From Candidatus Zixiibacteriota bacterium (lineage in GTDB: Bacteria; Zixibacteria; MSB-5A5; UBA10806), in contig JAHEDG010000014.1 of NCBI GenBank assembly GCA_024641335.1, positions 1-60,105 on the forward strand: a DNA stretch of 60,105 nt, in the 5' to 3' direction. Position numbers and translations under genes: made by a program. The notes beneath the pieces are model-generated. The model saw only the letters and a program-made list of their open reading frames with translations, did not search any database and was not told where the DNA came from. Positions 9,156-18,444 of this stretch are shown here, piece after piece (position 1 is the stretch's first letter; each line of letters starts with the position of its first letter).

Positions 9156-11420
9156 ATGACGAATTCTCCCCTGTCTAAAATATTGCCGGTTGTTTTCGCC
9201 TTGTGGCTGAACTCTGCTCTGTCCGCGTCCGCCGACAGTACTTTTGCCCCGAATGTCAAGCCCGCTTATAATGTCGCCCGGGTGAACAGCCAAATAGAGA
9301 TCGACGGTCGTCTGGATGACATAGGATGGCAGGGAGTAACCCGCGCCTCCAATTTCGCTGAACAGTTCCCCAACAACGGCGACAAAGCCTCGGTCGAAAC
9401 CGAAGTCATGCTCGCCTACGACGACGATAATCTCTATATCGCGTTTATCTGCTATGATAACAACGCGTCATCCATACGCTCGTCATGGGCGGATCGAGAC
9501 CGAATCTGGTCGGACGATTACATGGGGATAATATTCGATACCTACGGCGACGGCGTCTGGGGCTATGAGATATTTTGCAATCCTATCGGCCTGCAAGGCG
9601 ATGGCATACAGGTGACCTCCGGCGGGGAAGACATGGGATTCGATCTCATTTTCGAATCGCGGGGAATGGTTACCGATTCGTGCTATCAGATCGAGATCGC
9701 TCTCCCCTTCGCCAGCCTTCGTTTCCCCGATAAACCCGAACAGGAATGGAAGGCGACCTTCTGGAGAACCAGGCCGAGAGAGAGCCTGGCTACCAGCTCA
9801 TGGGCGTTCGTCGACGATAACAATATCTGCTGGCTGTGCGAATTCGGGACTTTGACCGGAATAAAAAATATCAAGCCCGGGAAAAATATCGAGCTGATGC
9901 CGTCGATGATAGGCTATCAGTCGGCCAGCCTGAAAGATCCCGATAATCGCGATTCCGGATTGAAAAACGAAAAGCTCGATGGTGAAGCGTCGCTGGGAAT
10001 GCGTTACTCGATAACATCGAGCATGACCGCCGAGGCCACGATCAATCCCGATTTCAGCCAGGTGGAATCGGACGCGTCGCAGATCGATGTTAACGAAGCG
10101 TTCGCTCTCTCCTATCCCGAAAAAAGACCGTTCTTTCAGGAAGGCAGCGATCTTTTCCGAACCTGGATCGATGTCGTCTATACTCGCTCGATCAACAATC
10201 CGGCGGTAGCCGGCAAGCTCATCGGACGGATGGGCAAAACAAGTATTGCTTATCTCGGAGCTTATGATCAGGACTCTCCGATTATCATACCTTTAGAGGA
10301 GCGAAGCGGGTTTGTGGATGCCGGCGAAAGCTACTCCAATATCATCCGTTTCAAACAGGCGTTCGGGGGAAGCTCCAATTTCGGCGCCATTTTATCGGAT
10401 AGACGGCTGAAAGAGGACGGCGGCAATACCGTCTTCGGAGTCGATTTCAATCTTCCGTTCAAAGAAAAATACCGATTCATGACACAGGTTCTGGGTTCTT
10501 ATACCACTGAAGCGTCAGATACCGCGCTGACCGAGAACATCGGACAAATCGATTTCGGCGGCCATAAATATACTACCGCTTACGACGGCGAATCGTTCGG
10601 CGGCCATGCGGTATATACCGGCCTGACCAGAGAAACCCGCCGCTGGTATATGGAGATGGAGTATCTCGAACATAGCCCGGCCTTCAGGGCCGATAACGGA
10701 ATTGTTACCCGCAACGATTTCCGATGGGCCGAGTTCTTGAACGTCTTTAATTTCTATCCCGAGAGCAGGATTTTCGACAGGATCCAGCAGGGGATCGAGA
10801 TCGCCCGGATATGGAATTCGAACGGCCAATACCGCGACGGCTGGATCTCTCCGTTCCTCTTCCTGCAGCTCAAAGGTCAGACCAATATCAGCATTCATTA
10901 CGTGAATACCAGAGAGAATTTCCGAGGCCAGAAGCTCGATGCCATGAACAGGTTCTCGACTGAAATCTCCAGCTCGTTCAGCGAACCGGTGCAGGCCGGT
11001 GTTTATTACGAAATCGGGCCGCATGTAGCCCGTAACGAGGATCCGCCTGTCCTGGGCGACGGTTACAATTTCGTCGGTTGGATCGATATAAGACCGATGT
11101 CAAAGTTGAAAATAGAACAATCAAATCGTTTCTCGACACTCAAGAGACAGGACAACGACGTGGAGCTTTTTAAAGGGTTTATTTATCGCGCCCGGGCGGA
11201 TTACCAGTTTAACCGGGAGATGTTCTTGCGGCTGGTTTTGCAATATAATGATTTTTCAGAGAGTTTCGATGTCGATCCGCTGTTTAGCTACAAGCTCAAT
11301 CCATTCACCATATTTTATATCGGCTCAACCCACGATTACAGCGATATCGATAATTCCGACAATATGACCCTGACTTCCAGGCAGTTCTTCGCCAAGTTCC
11401 AGTATTTGTTCAGGATGTAA
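9156..11420 (+). CDS. CBM9-like / DUF5916 outer-membrane-type protein
   Basis: A 754-residue secreted protein. An N-terminal signal peptide (to about residue 25, ending ALSASADS) is followed by a carbohydrate-binding family 9-like domain (about 45-235: IEIDGRLDDIGWQ, LAYDDDNLYIAF, GIIFDTYGDG). A DUF5916-type region then runs to the end, with alternating hydrophobic strands and an aromatic C-terminus (FAKFQYLFRM) as expected of an outer-membrane beta-barrel. The family is common in FCB bacteria and is thought to bind or import glycans or other polymers, but its function is not proven. There is no clear ribosome binding site; the ATG is taken because it begins the signal peptide. Confidence 0.8.
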   Translation: MTNSPLSKILPVVFALWLNSALSASADSTFAPNVKPAYNVARVNSQIEIDGRLDDIGWQGVTRASNFAEQFPNNGDKASVETEVMLAYDDDNLYIAFICYDNNASSIRSSWADRDRIWSDDYMGIIFDTYGDGVWGYEIFCNPIGLQGDGIQVTSGGEDMGFDLIFESRGMVTDSCYQIEIALPFASLRFPDKPEQEWKATFWRTRPRESLATSSWAFVDDNNICWLCEFGTLTGIKNIKPGKNIELMPSMIGYQSASLKDPDNRDSGLKNEKLDGEASLGMRYSITSSMTAEATINPDFSQVESDASQIDVNEAFALSYPEKRPFFQEGSDLFRTWIDVVYTRSINNPAVAGKLIGRMGKTSIAYLGAYDQDSPIIIPLEERSGFVDAGESYSNIIRFKQAFGGSSNFGAILSDRRLKEDGGNTVFGVDFNLPFKEKYRFMTQVLGSYTTEASDTALTENIGQIDFGGHKYTTAYDGESFGGHAVYTGLTRETRRWYMEMEYLEHSPAFRADNGIVTRNDFRWAEFLNVFNFYPESRIFDRIQQGIEIARIWNSNGQYRDGWISPFLFLQLKGQTNISIHYVNTRENFRGQKLDAMNRFSTEISSSFSEPVQAGVYYEIGPHVARNEDPPVLGDGYNFVGWIDIRPMSKLKIEQSNRFSTLKRQDNDVELFKGFIYRARADYQFNREMFLRLVLQYNDFSESFDVDPLFSYKLNPFTIFYIGSTHDYSDIDNSDNMTLTSRQFFAKFQYLFRM

Positions 11421-11524
11421 TATATGACATAATAGATGATTATTGGGCTGGCAGGCCATCCTTGTCTCCCGTGATTTCATATTCGCATACATTTTCGAGT
11501 ATAATCACCCCTAAAAATACACCC

Positions 11525-11552
11525 TTGACCAACTTCGAAAATATGTTATCTT
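11525..11552 (+). promoter_or_regulatory. Predicted promoter of the M14 peptidase gene (leaderless)
   Basis: TTGACC (11525-11530), a 16-nt spacer and TATCTT (11547-11552). The ATG is at 11562, leaving at most a few untranslated nucleotides. Confidence 0.5.
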
Positions 11553-11561
11553 TATTTTACA

Positions 11562-13358
11562 ATGGTTATTTTGAGAACGATTCTGATAGTAGTGGCCCTG
11601 AACGCGGCCGCCGCCGCCCAGATAGAGACCGGCGATTTTATAGCCGATTTCGAATCCGGCAATATCGCCAATATTCAAGAGGTCGGAATCGACAGCTTCA
11701 CCTTCGAGATCAGGCTCGATGATAACCACGGCGATACCTACGGATGGTATTATTTCGCCATCGCCGGCAACCGGGGACGAACTGTCACCCTCTTTCTGAC
11801 CAATCCCGACGGCTGGCAGAATATCAATTGCCATCCTCTGGTCTCCTTCGACAACCTGCATTGGGGACGAGTGAATGACGTCTGGATGAGCGACGGCCGG
11901 CTTTCCTTCAGACGGTACCTCCCGGCCGATACAGTCTGGTTCGTCCAGGATTTTCCCTATACAGTGACTTCCATGTATTCCTTTCTGGACAGCCTGGAAA
12001 GTTCTCCCGTTGTCGGCCGGCAGACTCTTGGATATTCGGTCCATAATCGGCCGGTGGATATGATAACCATAACCGACAATGAATACCCCGCCGCCCGCAA
12101 GAAAACGGTCTGGCTGATCTCCCGTCAGCACCCTATGGAAACACCGCCCACCTTCTTAATTCACAGCCTGATAAACCTGATTCTGAACGATAGCGAATTT
12201 TCGCGACGGTTTCTCCGGGATATCGATCTGAGAATCGTTCCTATCGTCAATGTGGACGGGGCGGCTGAGGGTTATTCTCGGCACAATGTCAATGGCAGGA
12301 ACCTAAATCGTGTCTGGAATCAAAATCTCGATCTGGAAGAGCCCGAAGTGCGGGCCGTGCATCGGGCTATCGACGATTATCTCTCCGACGGCGGCGACAT
12401 CGATCTCTTTATAGACCTGCACGCCGCCCCGGATTACTATGATTTCGGTTACCGGATGGCCCGCGATTTCTCAGGCGCCCCCTACTACTACAACCAGGAA
12501 ACCTTTATGCATCTTATCGAAACTTACGATCCCTGGCACGATCATACCCGCTGGCGCGATCTCGATACCAGCTACGCCTCCGGAGTCTCCTGCAATGTCC
12601 TATACAATATGTACGGCCTCGACGTCCTGACTATCGAGAATCCCTGGACCAAAAGAAATACCGGCGCTTTCATAACAGTTCAAACGCTCATCGATCAGGG
12701 TCCGCCGGCCGCCCTCGCGATCTATGACTATCTTTTCCCCTTGAATGTCTATGATGAAAACGACAATCTGATCGATACCCTGGCGATTTTCGAAAATATC
12801 TTGCCCAAAGTCAGCGACTACAACCGTCGGGTTAATAGCTCGCTGCAGATTTCCGCCTCCTGTTCCACCTCCGGAGATTCCGAAACAGTGACCCTTTATC
12901 GCGAGAATTTTGACGGACTGTTTTTACCTCTATTGCCTCTCGAAACCAACGATTCCGAGGCGGTGCCGGGTGACGGAGTAATCTCTGTTGCAGCCGGTCA
13001 GGAGATAATATTATCTTATATAGAACCCGATCTGCCTGACAGGATTTACCGACGATTCCTCCATGCGGTCGAACCGACGGGGATTCGCGGGCCTGATATC
13101 ACTCTGCCGGAGATAGACCTGGCTGCGTATCCCAACCCGTTCAATTCCACCTGCGTCATTGACATCAATAGCGGCGCGGATGAAATCAGGGTGTTCGATA
13201 TAAGCGGCGCGTTGGTCAACAGGCTGTCCGCGGTCGATGGGCGGGCCTATTGGGACGGCCGCTCAGCCGAAGGAAAATCGCTGGGATCAGGCGTTTACTT
13301 TCTTCAAGCCGCGATCAACGGCCAGGAAAAATCCGTCAAAATAATCCTGCTAAAATAG
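11562..13358 (+). CDS. Secreted M14 family zinc carboxypeptidase with sorting domain
   Basis: 598 residues. A signal peptide (about 1-20) is followed by a beta-sandwich-like N-terminal region and an M14 carboxypeptidase domain. Zinc ligands are His190 and Glu193 (RQHPMET) and His287 (FIDLHAAP); NGRNLNR (244-250) supplies the substrate-carboxylate arginine motif, and Glu359 in VLTIENPW is the likely catalytic base. The arrangement resembles the M14-6/Nna1-like subfamily. The last ~75 residues form the YPNPFNST...GSGVYFLQ...ILLK domain shared with two other proteins in this window, used for outer-membrane transit or anchoring in type IX-like systems. The substrate is unknown. The start is probably leaderless. 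Confidence 0.86.
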   Translation: MVILRTILIVVALNAAAAAQIETGDFIADFESGNIANIQEVGIDSFTFEIRLDDNHGDTYGWYYFAIAGNRGRTVTLFLTNPDGWQNINCHPLVSFDNLHWGRVNDVWMSDGRLSFRRYLPADTVWFVQDFPYTVTSMYSFLDSLESSPVVGRQTLGYSVHNRPVDMITITDNEYPAARKKTVWLISRQHPMETPPTFLIHSLINLILNDSEFSRRFLRDIDLRIVPIVNVDGAAEGYSRHNVNGRNLNRVWNQNLDLEEPEVRAVHRAIDDYLSDGGDIDLFIDLHAAPDYYDFGYRMARDFSGAPYYYNQETFMHLIETYDPWHDHTRWRDLDTSYASGVSCNVLYNMYGLDVLTIENPWTKRNTGAFITVQTLIDQGPPAALAIYDYLFPLNVYDENDNLIDTLAIFENILPKVSDYNRRVNSSLQISASCSTSGDSETVTLYRENFDGLFLPLLPLETNDSEAVPGDGVISVAAGQEIILSYIEPDLPDRIYRRFLHAVEPTGIRGPDITLPEIDLAAYPNPFNSTCVIDINSGADEIRVFDISGALVNRLSAVDGRAYWDGRSAEGKSLGSGVYFLQAAINGQEKSVKIILLK

Positions 13359-13431
13359 GGAGCAAAATATCTCCGAATTCTGTTATAAGGCCGGATGGTT
13401 GATTTGTATTGCTTAAGAAAAGGACCCAATA

Positions 13432-14958
13432 ATGAAAAAATCCGCTTTTGTTTTATTCGCCGCTATAATGATCTCCTCCGGGATCTTCGCTCAGGATATA
13501 TCCGAGGACGGCCATTTGACCGCCGCCCATGATGGCACTCCGGGAGGAATAGTAATTATTACCGATGATGTTCCCTTGCCCGATACACCCGACTATACCT
13601 GCGATTTGCGCATGCAGGTCGGTGGAATCGAATTCGGCGATTTTGATCGCGACGGTGATCTCGACCTGGCCGTAGGATGTTACCATTCCCAGAGTTATCC
13701 TCCTTACGACGACTGGCGCAATTTCGTCCTGACCAATAATAACGGACAATTGGAATCATCACCCTCCTGGTGGTCGGCAGATATGCGCTCCACCACTGAT
13801 GTCAGATGGGCTGATTTTAACGGTGATAACTATCCCGATCTGTTTGCCTGCAACGGCGATTTCTCATTCGATAATTCGGTGATCTATTTCGGATCTTATA
13901 ACGGGCTGGCCGCTAATCCCGGATGGCTGGCCAACGACAATACCTGGACCCTCTGCGCCGCCCCGTTCGATTATGATGATGACGGCGATATCGATGTGGC
14001 TACCGCCAACCAGGGAGCGAATGACGACCCATTTCGCCCCATATATATTTATGTCAACGACGGCAGCGGCCTGCCGACAACGCCGTCCTGGCAATCCAAC
14101 GACCAGATGATTACCAATTTCCTCAAATGGGGAGATATGACCGGCGACGGCTGGTACGAACTGGCCGCTTCCAAATGGGTCAATTTCCAAAGCGCCGTCT
14201 ACGGCAATAACGAGGGAGTTATCACAGGCTCCCCTGTCTGGACTTCCGGTTCTACCAGGGGCGATAAGGGTATCGGCTGGGCGGATATCGACGGAGACTA
14301 CTATCCGGAATTGGCAATCGGAGCGACCCAGCCGACCTGGCTTTTCGATAATACAGAAGGCCAACTCGGACAAACCCCTATATGGGAATCGAATAATTCT
14401 TTTCACGGCTGCCAGGATCTGGCCTGGGGCGATATCGACGGCGACGGTGATCCCGATCTGGCCACCGTTCATTTCTCCACCGGCAGTCTCCGGCTCTACC
14501 TGAATGTGAACGGAGTCCTCGAATCATCCCCCTCATGGGAATACGACGGCAACGCCAGCGGCACCGCCCTGGCCTTCGGCGATGTCAACGGTGACGGCAT
14601 GCTCGATCTGGCCATGGGACAATCGGGCACTCCGTCGGTGCTGGTCTTTTTGAATACTCTCCAAACCGCTGTAGACCCCGAACTCCAACAGCCAAAAGAA
14701 AACTCGCTTTCGCTAAACTACCCGAATCCGTTCAATTCTTCCACCGCCATCCGGCTCGAATTGGCTGAAAGCGGCCCTGTTTCTCTGGAAATCTTTGATC
14801 TTCTGGGACGTCGAGTGGAAGTTCTGGCCGACTATAACCTGTCCGCGGGAATTCATGATTTTATTTGGGACGCCAAAAATCGGCCGTCCGGCATATATTA
14901 TTGCCGGATGGTAACTTCCGGTCGAATCGAAACCCGACGACTGGCCCTGTTGAAATAA
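13432..14958 (+). CDS. Secreted FG-GAP/VCBS beta-propeller protein with sorting domain
   Basis: 508 residues. A signal peptide (MKKSAFVLFAAIMISSGIFAQ) is followed by about seven integrin-like FG-GAP/VCBS repeats, each with a Ca2+-loop signature such as DFDRDGDLDLAVG, DYDDDGDIDVATA and DIDGDGDPDLATV. This forms a predicted extracellular beta-propeller. The C-terminal ~85 residues (LNYPNPFNSS...IFDLLGRRVE...PSGIYY...LALLK) are the same sorting domain as in the flanking M14 peptidase. AAAGGA lies 10 nt before the ATG. Such proteins bind ligands or surfaces; no enzymatic motif is visible. It may be cotranscribed with the peptidase 73 bp upstream. Confidence 0.85.
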   Translation: MKKSAFVLFAAIMISSGIFAQDISEDGHLTAAHDGTPGGIVIITDDVPLPDTPDYTCDLRMQVGGIEFGDFDRDGDLDLAVGCYHSQSYPPYDDWRNFVLTNNNGQLESSPSWWSADMRSTTDVRWADFNGDNYPDLFACNGDFSFDNSVIYFGSYNGLAANPGWLANDNTWTLCAAPFDYDDDGDIDVATANQGANDDPFRPIYIYVNDGSGLPTTPSWQSNDQMITNFLKWGDMTGDGWYELAASKWVNFQSAVYGNNEGVITGSPVWTSGSTRGDKGIGWADIDGDYYPELAIGATQPTWLFDNTEGQLGQTPIWESNNSFHGCQDLAWGDIDGDGDPDLATVHFSTGSLRLYLNVNGVLESSPSWEYDGNASGTALAFGDVNGDGMLDLAMGQSGTPSVLVFLNTLQTAVDPELQQPKENSLSLNYPNPFNSSTAIRLELAESGPVSLEIFDLLGRRVEVLADYNLSAGIHDFIWDAKNRPSGIYYCRMVTSGRIETRRLALLK

Positions 14959-15067
14959 GCGGACCGAACAGACGACTTAAAGCCTTATAGGTTTTAGAGT
15001 TATTGAGCTCCATCAGGAAATTTACTGATTTTTAAAAAAAACAGACCTTATTTGGTCCTGTTATCAG

Positions 15068-15073
15068 TATAAT
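15068..15073 (+). promoter_or_regulatory. Predicted -10 box of the DUF58 gene (leaderless)
   Basis: A perfect TATAAT ends 5 nt before the ATG at 15079, and there is no ribosome binding site. A matching -35 box is not evident at 16-18 nt. Confidence 0.5.
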
Positions 15074-15078
15074 ATTGC

Positions 15079-15993
15079 ATGGCCAACAGCGAACGTACAC
15101 CGACTGATTACCGGAAATTCCTCGATCCGGCCGTAGTCAGCAAGCTATCTTCGATAGAACTCAAAGCCAGACTTGTGGTTGAAGGGTTCATAGTCGGTCT
15201 GCACAGATCGCCGTATCACGGTTTTTCCGTGGAATTCGCCGAGCACCGCCAATATATGCCCGGCGACGATTTCAGGCATATCGATTGGAAAGTCTACGGT
15301 AAGAGCGATCGATTCTATATCAAGCAGTTCGAAGAGGAAACCAATCTCAAAGCGTATATTCTGCTGGATGCCTCTAATTCCATGGGATATAAATCCGATG
15401 GTATCTCGAAACTGGAATACGGTTCATACCTGGCCGCCTCTTTGGCCTATTTGATGCTCAGACAACAGGATGCCCCGGGACTATTGGTCTATGATGAGGC
15501 TATCAGATCCTATATTCCTCCTAAGGGAGCCCGGTCTCATATCACTCCCATTCTGGCCCAGCTTAATAATACCGGCCCATCGAATAAAACCGATGCCGCC
15601 GTGGCCTTCCACGAGCTGGCGGATAGAATCAAACGCCGGGGCTTGATTATAGTTATTTCAGACCTGTTGGATGATCCGGAAAGCCTGCTTTTAGGACTCA
15701 AACATTTCCGCCACCGCCGTCACGAGGTCATAGTCTTTCAGATACTGGATCCGTATGAAAGGAATTTCGCGTTCAAATCCGAGGCCAGGTTTAAGGATAT
15801 GGAAACCGGCCGGGAGCTTCTGACCGATCCCTGGCAGATAAAAGAAGAGTATATGTCGCGCCTGGGGGAATACCTTGATGTCATTTCCCGCGCCTGCCGT
15901 GAATCCCGAATAGATTACCATCTTCTGGATACCTCCGTTCCATTTGATCGGGCGCTTTTCGGTTACCTGGCCAGAAGATCAAAATTAGGTTGA
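15079..15993 (+). CDS. DUF58 domain protein (MoxR-associated)
   Basis: 304 residues of the soluble DUF58 family, which has a von Willebrand A-like fold and usually works with MoxR-type AAA ATPases in envelope or metalloenzyme maturation. The signature YMPGDDFRHIDWKVYGKSD lies around residues 59-77 and the MIDAS-like LLDASNSMGY around 95-104. No transmembrane helix is present. No moxR gene is adjacent, which is unusual because the pair is normally in one operon. The ATG immediately follows a TATAAT and is probably leaderless. The role here is unknown. Confidence 0.86.
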   Translation: MANSERTPTDYRKFLDPAVVSKLSSIELKARLVVEGFIVGLHRSPYHGFSVEFAEHRQYMPGDDFRHIDWKVYGKSDRFYIKQFEEETNLKAYILLDASNSMGYKSDGISKLEYGSYLAASLAYLMLRQQDAPGLLVYDEAIRSYIPPKGARSHITPILAQLNNTGPSNKTDAAVAFHELADRIKRRGLIIVISDLLDDPESLLLGLKHFRHRRHEVIVFQILDPYERNFAFKSEARFKDMETGRELLTDPWQIKEEYMSRLGEYLDVISRACRESRIDYHLLDTSVPFDRALFGYLARRSKLG

Positions 15994-16066
15994 CGATGTC
16001 TGGTTTTTACATATATTAAAGGAACCGGAATTTTTTCCGAATATTTTTTTAACGAGGATGAGATCG

Positions 16067-16843
16067 ATGACTAAACAGCTTGTAATTTTGGCCCTGTTTT
16101 TCGGACTGACGGCCACAGCCGCGGCAGACCCGAAAATTCTGATCCCGGACGCCAAATGGGATTTCGGACATATCCCTCAAAAAAGCAAAGTAACCCATGA
16201 CTACCTGGTGAAAAACGTGGGCACCGATACCTTGAGGATTCTCAGGGTAAAACCCGGCTGAGGATGCACCAGCGCGCCGATTCAAAAAGATGTTTTGGCG
16301 CCCGGAGAGTCCACGGTCGTGGAACTGTCGTTCGACACAAAATCGTATAAAACCAGCATCAACAAATACGCCACCATTTACTCCAACGACCCCAGCCAGC
16401 CCCAGGTTAAAATACACCTGAGCTCCAAGGTTGATGCCGTTCCCGATACCACCCTGCCTTACGCTTTATCTCCTCAACGATTTAATTTCACCGAGAAAAA
16501 CAAAAAGCAGGAAATATATATCGAGAACAAAAGCGATAACCAGCTTCAACTTAATTTCATCGACGATCTGTTCGACGGGTTGAAGATGGATATTAAAAAA
16601 GATAAGATCGACCCCTGGAAAACATCCAAAATCAAGTTCGAGTGGAAAGGGGAATTCCAAAAAGAGAACATGGCCAGATCCCTGACCTTTTCCATGTCCG
16701 GACAGGATACCACTTTCTTTTCCATTCCGATAGTAATACAGGGAACGAATCCCACGCCTGAACCCGCGAAAAAAGAACCGGTTAAGAAAGATCCGGTCAA
16801 AAAGGATAGCGAAAAACCGTCGCTGGATGCCAAAAAGAAATAA
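16067..16843 (+). CDS. DUF1573 protein with in-frame TGA (candidate selenoprotein)
   Basis: One reading frame spans 16067-16843 except for a single TGA at 16259-16261. Read through, the protein is 258 residues: a signal peptide (about 1-20), a DUF1573 domain, a second beta-domain and a Lys/Pro-rich tail (EPAKKEPVKKDPVKK). The TGA sits in VKPG-TGA-GCTSAP, exactly where DUF1573 proteins have the first Cys of the SCGCT motif. TGA is a normal stop in neighbouring genes (for example hemC, hemD, hemE), so general recoding is excluded. A hairpin follows at the distance expected of a bacterial SECIS. I infer selenocysteine; a point mutation or sequencing error is the alternative. GAGG lies 9 nt before the chosen ATG. 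Function of the family is unknown; it is periplasmic or extracellular. Confidence 0.72.
16274..16301 (+). promoter_or_regulatory. Candidate bacterial SECIS hairpin
   Basis: Downstream of the in-frame TGA (16259-16261) a stem GCGC (16274-16277) / GCGC (16298-16301) encloses a 5-nt bulge ending in UU, then a 5-bp apical stem CAAAA (16283-16287) / TTTTG (16293-16297) with loop AGATG. The loop begins 26 nt after the TGA, within the usual range, and it contains G and U with bulged U residues below, features that SelB recognises. The upper stem is A-U rich, so stability is modest. Confidence 0.45.
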
Positions 16844-16861
16844 TGACCTTTGAATCACCGG

Positions 16862-16895
16862 GCCGCGATATCATCTGATATCGCGGCTTTTTTTT
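16862..16895 (+). terminator. Rho-independent terminator after the DUF1573 gene
   Basis: An inverted repeat GCCGCGATAT / ATATCGCGGC (16862-16887), perfect over at least 10 bp, is directly followed by eight T residues. It is the strongest intrinsic terminator in the window. Confidence 0.92.
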
Positions 16896-17094
16896 ATTCT
16901 GTCAATATGCCTCGATCCCTGACCTTGCCCCGTTTCGCGACCTGGCAACCGATGACCCTAAGAAAATTTGATTTGTTATGGCCATGTCAATACCGTATTT
17001 TACGGCCGCTCTCTTCTCGATTTCTCGGGATCTCGGAGAGAACGAAAATATCTGCCGGTATTGTTTTGCTGTTAATAGACGCTAAGGAGCAAGA
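16896..17094. other. Leader region of the acyl-CoA dehydrogenase gene
   Basis: About 200 bp between the terminator and the next start. Apart from the AAGGAG ribosome binding site just before 17095, no operator or RNA structure is evident. Confidence 0.4.
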
Positions 17095-18306
17095 ATGGAT
17101 TTCAGTTTTACCGATGATCACAAAGCGGTTGCCAAATTATGCCGCGAGTTCGCCGCCAAAAACGTCCTCCCGGATATTCAGGAAAATGACCGTAAACATG
17201 AATTCGACCGTTCGCTTCCGGGCAAAATGGCTCAATCCGATATCCTCGGTATATGTCTGCCTGAAAAATACGGCGGCGCCGGAATGGATTATATCTCACT
17301 CGGACTGGCCTGCGAGGAATTAGAATACGCCGATACATCGGCCAGGGTGATCCTCTCGGTTCATATAGGTCTGAATTCACTGACTCTGCTCGCCTGGGGC
17401 AATCAATTCCAGAAAGAGAAATACCTGATACCGCAAGCCAAAGGCGAAAAATTAGGGACCTTCGGACTGACCGAGCCCAACGCCGGCTCTGATGTCGTCG
17501 GCCTGCAAACCACCGCCGCGAAAAAAAGTGATAAGTATATCCTGAACGGCGAAAAAATGTGGATCAGCCTGGCCGACGTAGCCGATCATTTCCTAATCTT
17601 CGCCTGGACCGACATGGAGAAGAAAAAAAACAGAGATCATTCCGGCATTTCCGCTTTTATATTGGAAAGATCATTTCCCGGCCTGACAACCGGCTCCATA
17701 CACGGCAAACTCGGGGTGCGCGCCGGAAATACCGGCTGGATATCGATGCAGGATGTCGAGGTTCCCGCTGAAAATATGCTGGGTAACGAGGGAGAGGGGT
17801 TCGGAATCGCCATGTTCTGCCTGGAGCAGGGACGATATACCGTGGCCGCCGGCTCGACCGGCCTGATCAAAGCCTCCTTAGACGCCTGTCTCAACTATAC
17901 CAAAACACGCCAGGCATTCGAAGTACCCATAGCCGATCATCAGCTGGTTAAGGAGATGCTGGCCAATATGGCCGCTGGCTATGAGTTTTCCCGGCTTCTA
18001 TGGCTCAAAACCGGCTGGATGAGAAACAATGGTATTCGCCCCACAAGAGAGACCGCTCTGGCCAAATGGATCGCCTGCCAGGAGGCCGAAAAGGCGGCGT
18101 CTGACGCTGTCCAGGTCCATGGGGCTTATGGTTTTTCCGACGAGTATCCTGTCGAGAGATTCTTCCGCAACTCCAAGGGAGCGTCGATATACGAAGGTAC
18201 ACGGGAGATCCAGAAGCTGATGCAGGCCGATTACGCTCTCGGTTTCCGCAAAGATAAACCTCGCCGCCGAGATCTGCCAACCTGGCCTTTCGGCGATGAT
18301 GTTTAA
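17095..18306 (+). CDS. Acyl-CoA dehydrogenase
   Basis: 403 residues, an FAD-dependent acyl-CoA dehydrogenase that introduces an alpha-beta double bond and passes electrons to ETF. Visible motifs are the FAD-binding FGLTEPNAGSDV (about 123-134), the substrate and flavin loop GEKMWIS and the C-terminal VQVHGAYGFSDEYPVERF. The catalytic Glu is likely the one in SIYEGTREIQ near residue 365. The extra C-terminal tail (LGFRKDKPRRRDLPTWPF) is longer than in butyryl-CoA dehydrogenase and resembles enzymes acting on cyclic or dicarboxylic acyl-CoAs, but this is only a resemblance. Its own AAGGAG site precedes the ATG. No etf genes are present in the window. Confidence 0.9.
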   Translation: MDFSFTDDHKAVAKLCREFAAKNVLPDIQENDRKHEFDRSLPGKMAQSDILGICLPEKYGGAGMDYISLGLACEELEYADTSARVILSVHIGLNSLTLLAWGNQFQKEKYLIPQAKGEKLGTFGLTEPNAGSDVVGLQTTAAKKSDKYILNGEKMWISLADVADHFLIFAWTDMEKKKNRDHSGISAFILERSFPGLTTGSIHGKLGVRAGNTGWISMQDVEVPAENMLGNEGEGFGIAMFCLEQGRYTVAAGSTGLIKASLDACLNYTKTRQAFEVPIADHQLVKEMLANMAAGYEFSRLLWLKTGWMRNNGIRPTRETALAKWIACQEAEKAASDAVQVHGAYGFSDEYPVERFFRNSKGASIYEGTREIQKLMQADYALGFRKDKPRRRDLPTWPFGDDV

Positions 18307-18337
18307 GACAGTTTAGATCAGAGCAGCCTTTAGTGCG

Positions 18338-18361
18338 TCGTCAGGATTCCATTCCTGACGA
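18338..18361. terminator. Bidirectional hairpin between convergent genes
   Basis: TCGTCAGGA (18338-18346) and TCCTGACGA (18353-18361) form a perfect 9-bp stem with a 6-nt loop between the convergent acyl-CoA dehydrogenase and desaturase genes. No T-run follows directly. Its CAGGATTC core resembles one of the repeat hairpins at 39.3 kb, so it may be a repeat element and not a terminator. Confidence 0.45.
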
Positions 18362-18444
18362 CCCGCGGAAATGCTATAAAAAAACTCCTGACAACACGTA
18401 AGCGCTTCTTTATAAATTGCTTGTTAAGATATTCCGGCAGGTTA

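Noticed and set aside
16262-16843. A separate gene starting after the TGA in the DUF1573 region
   Set aside because: It would lack a start with a ribosome binding site and begin in the middle of a DUF1573 domain whose first half is in the same frame just upstream.
16067-16843. Global reassignment of TGA (as in some candidate phyla) as the reason for the in-frame TGA
   Set aside because: Several neighbouring genes (hemC, hemD, hemE, the GltD-PorD fusion) end in TGA at positions fitting their family lengths.
16850-17323. A plus-strand frame across the terminator and into the acyl-CoA dehydrogenase
   Set aside because: It begins inside the intrinsic terminator and its end overlaps the clearly coding acyl-CoA dehydrogenase in another frame.
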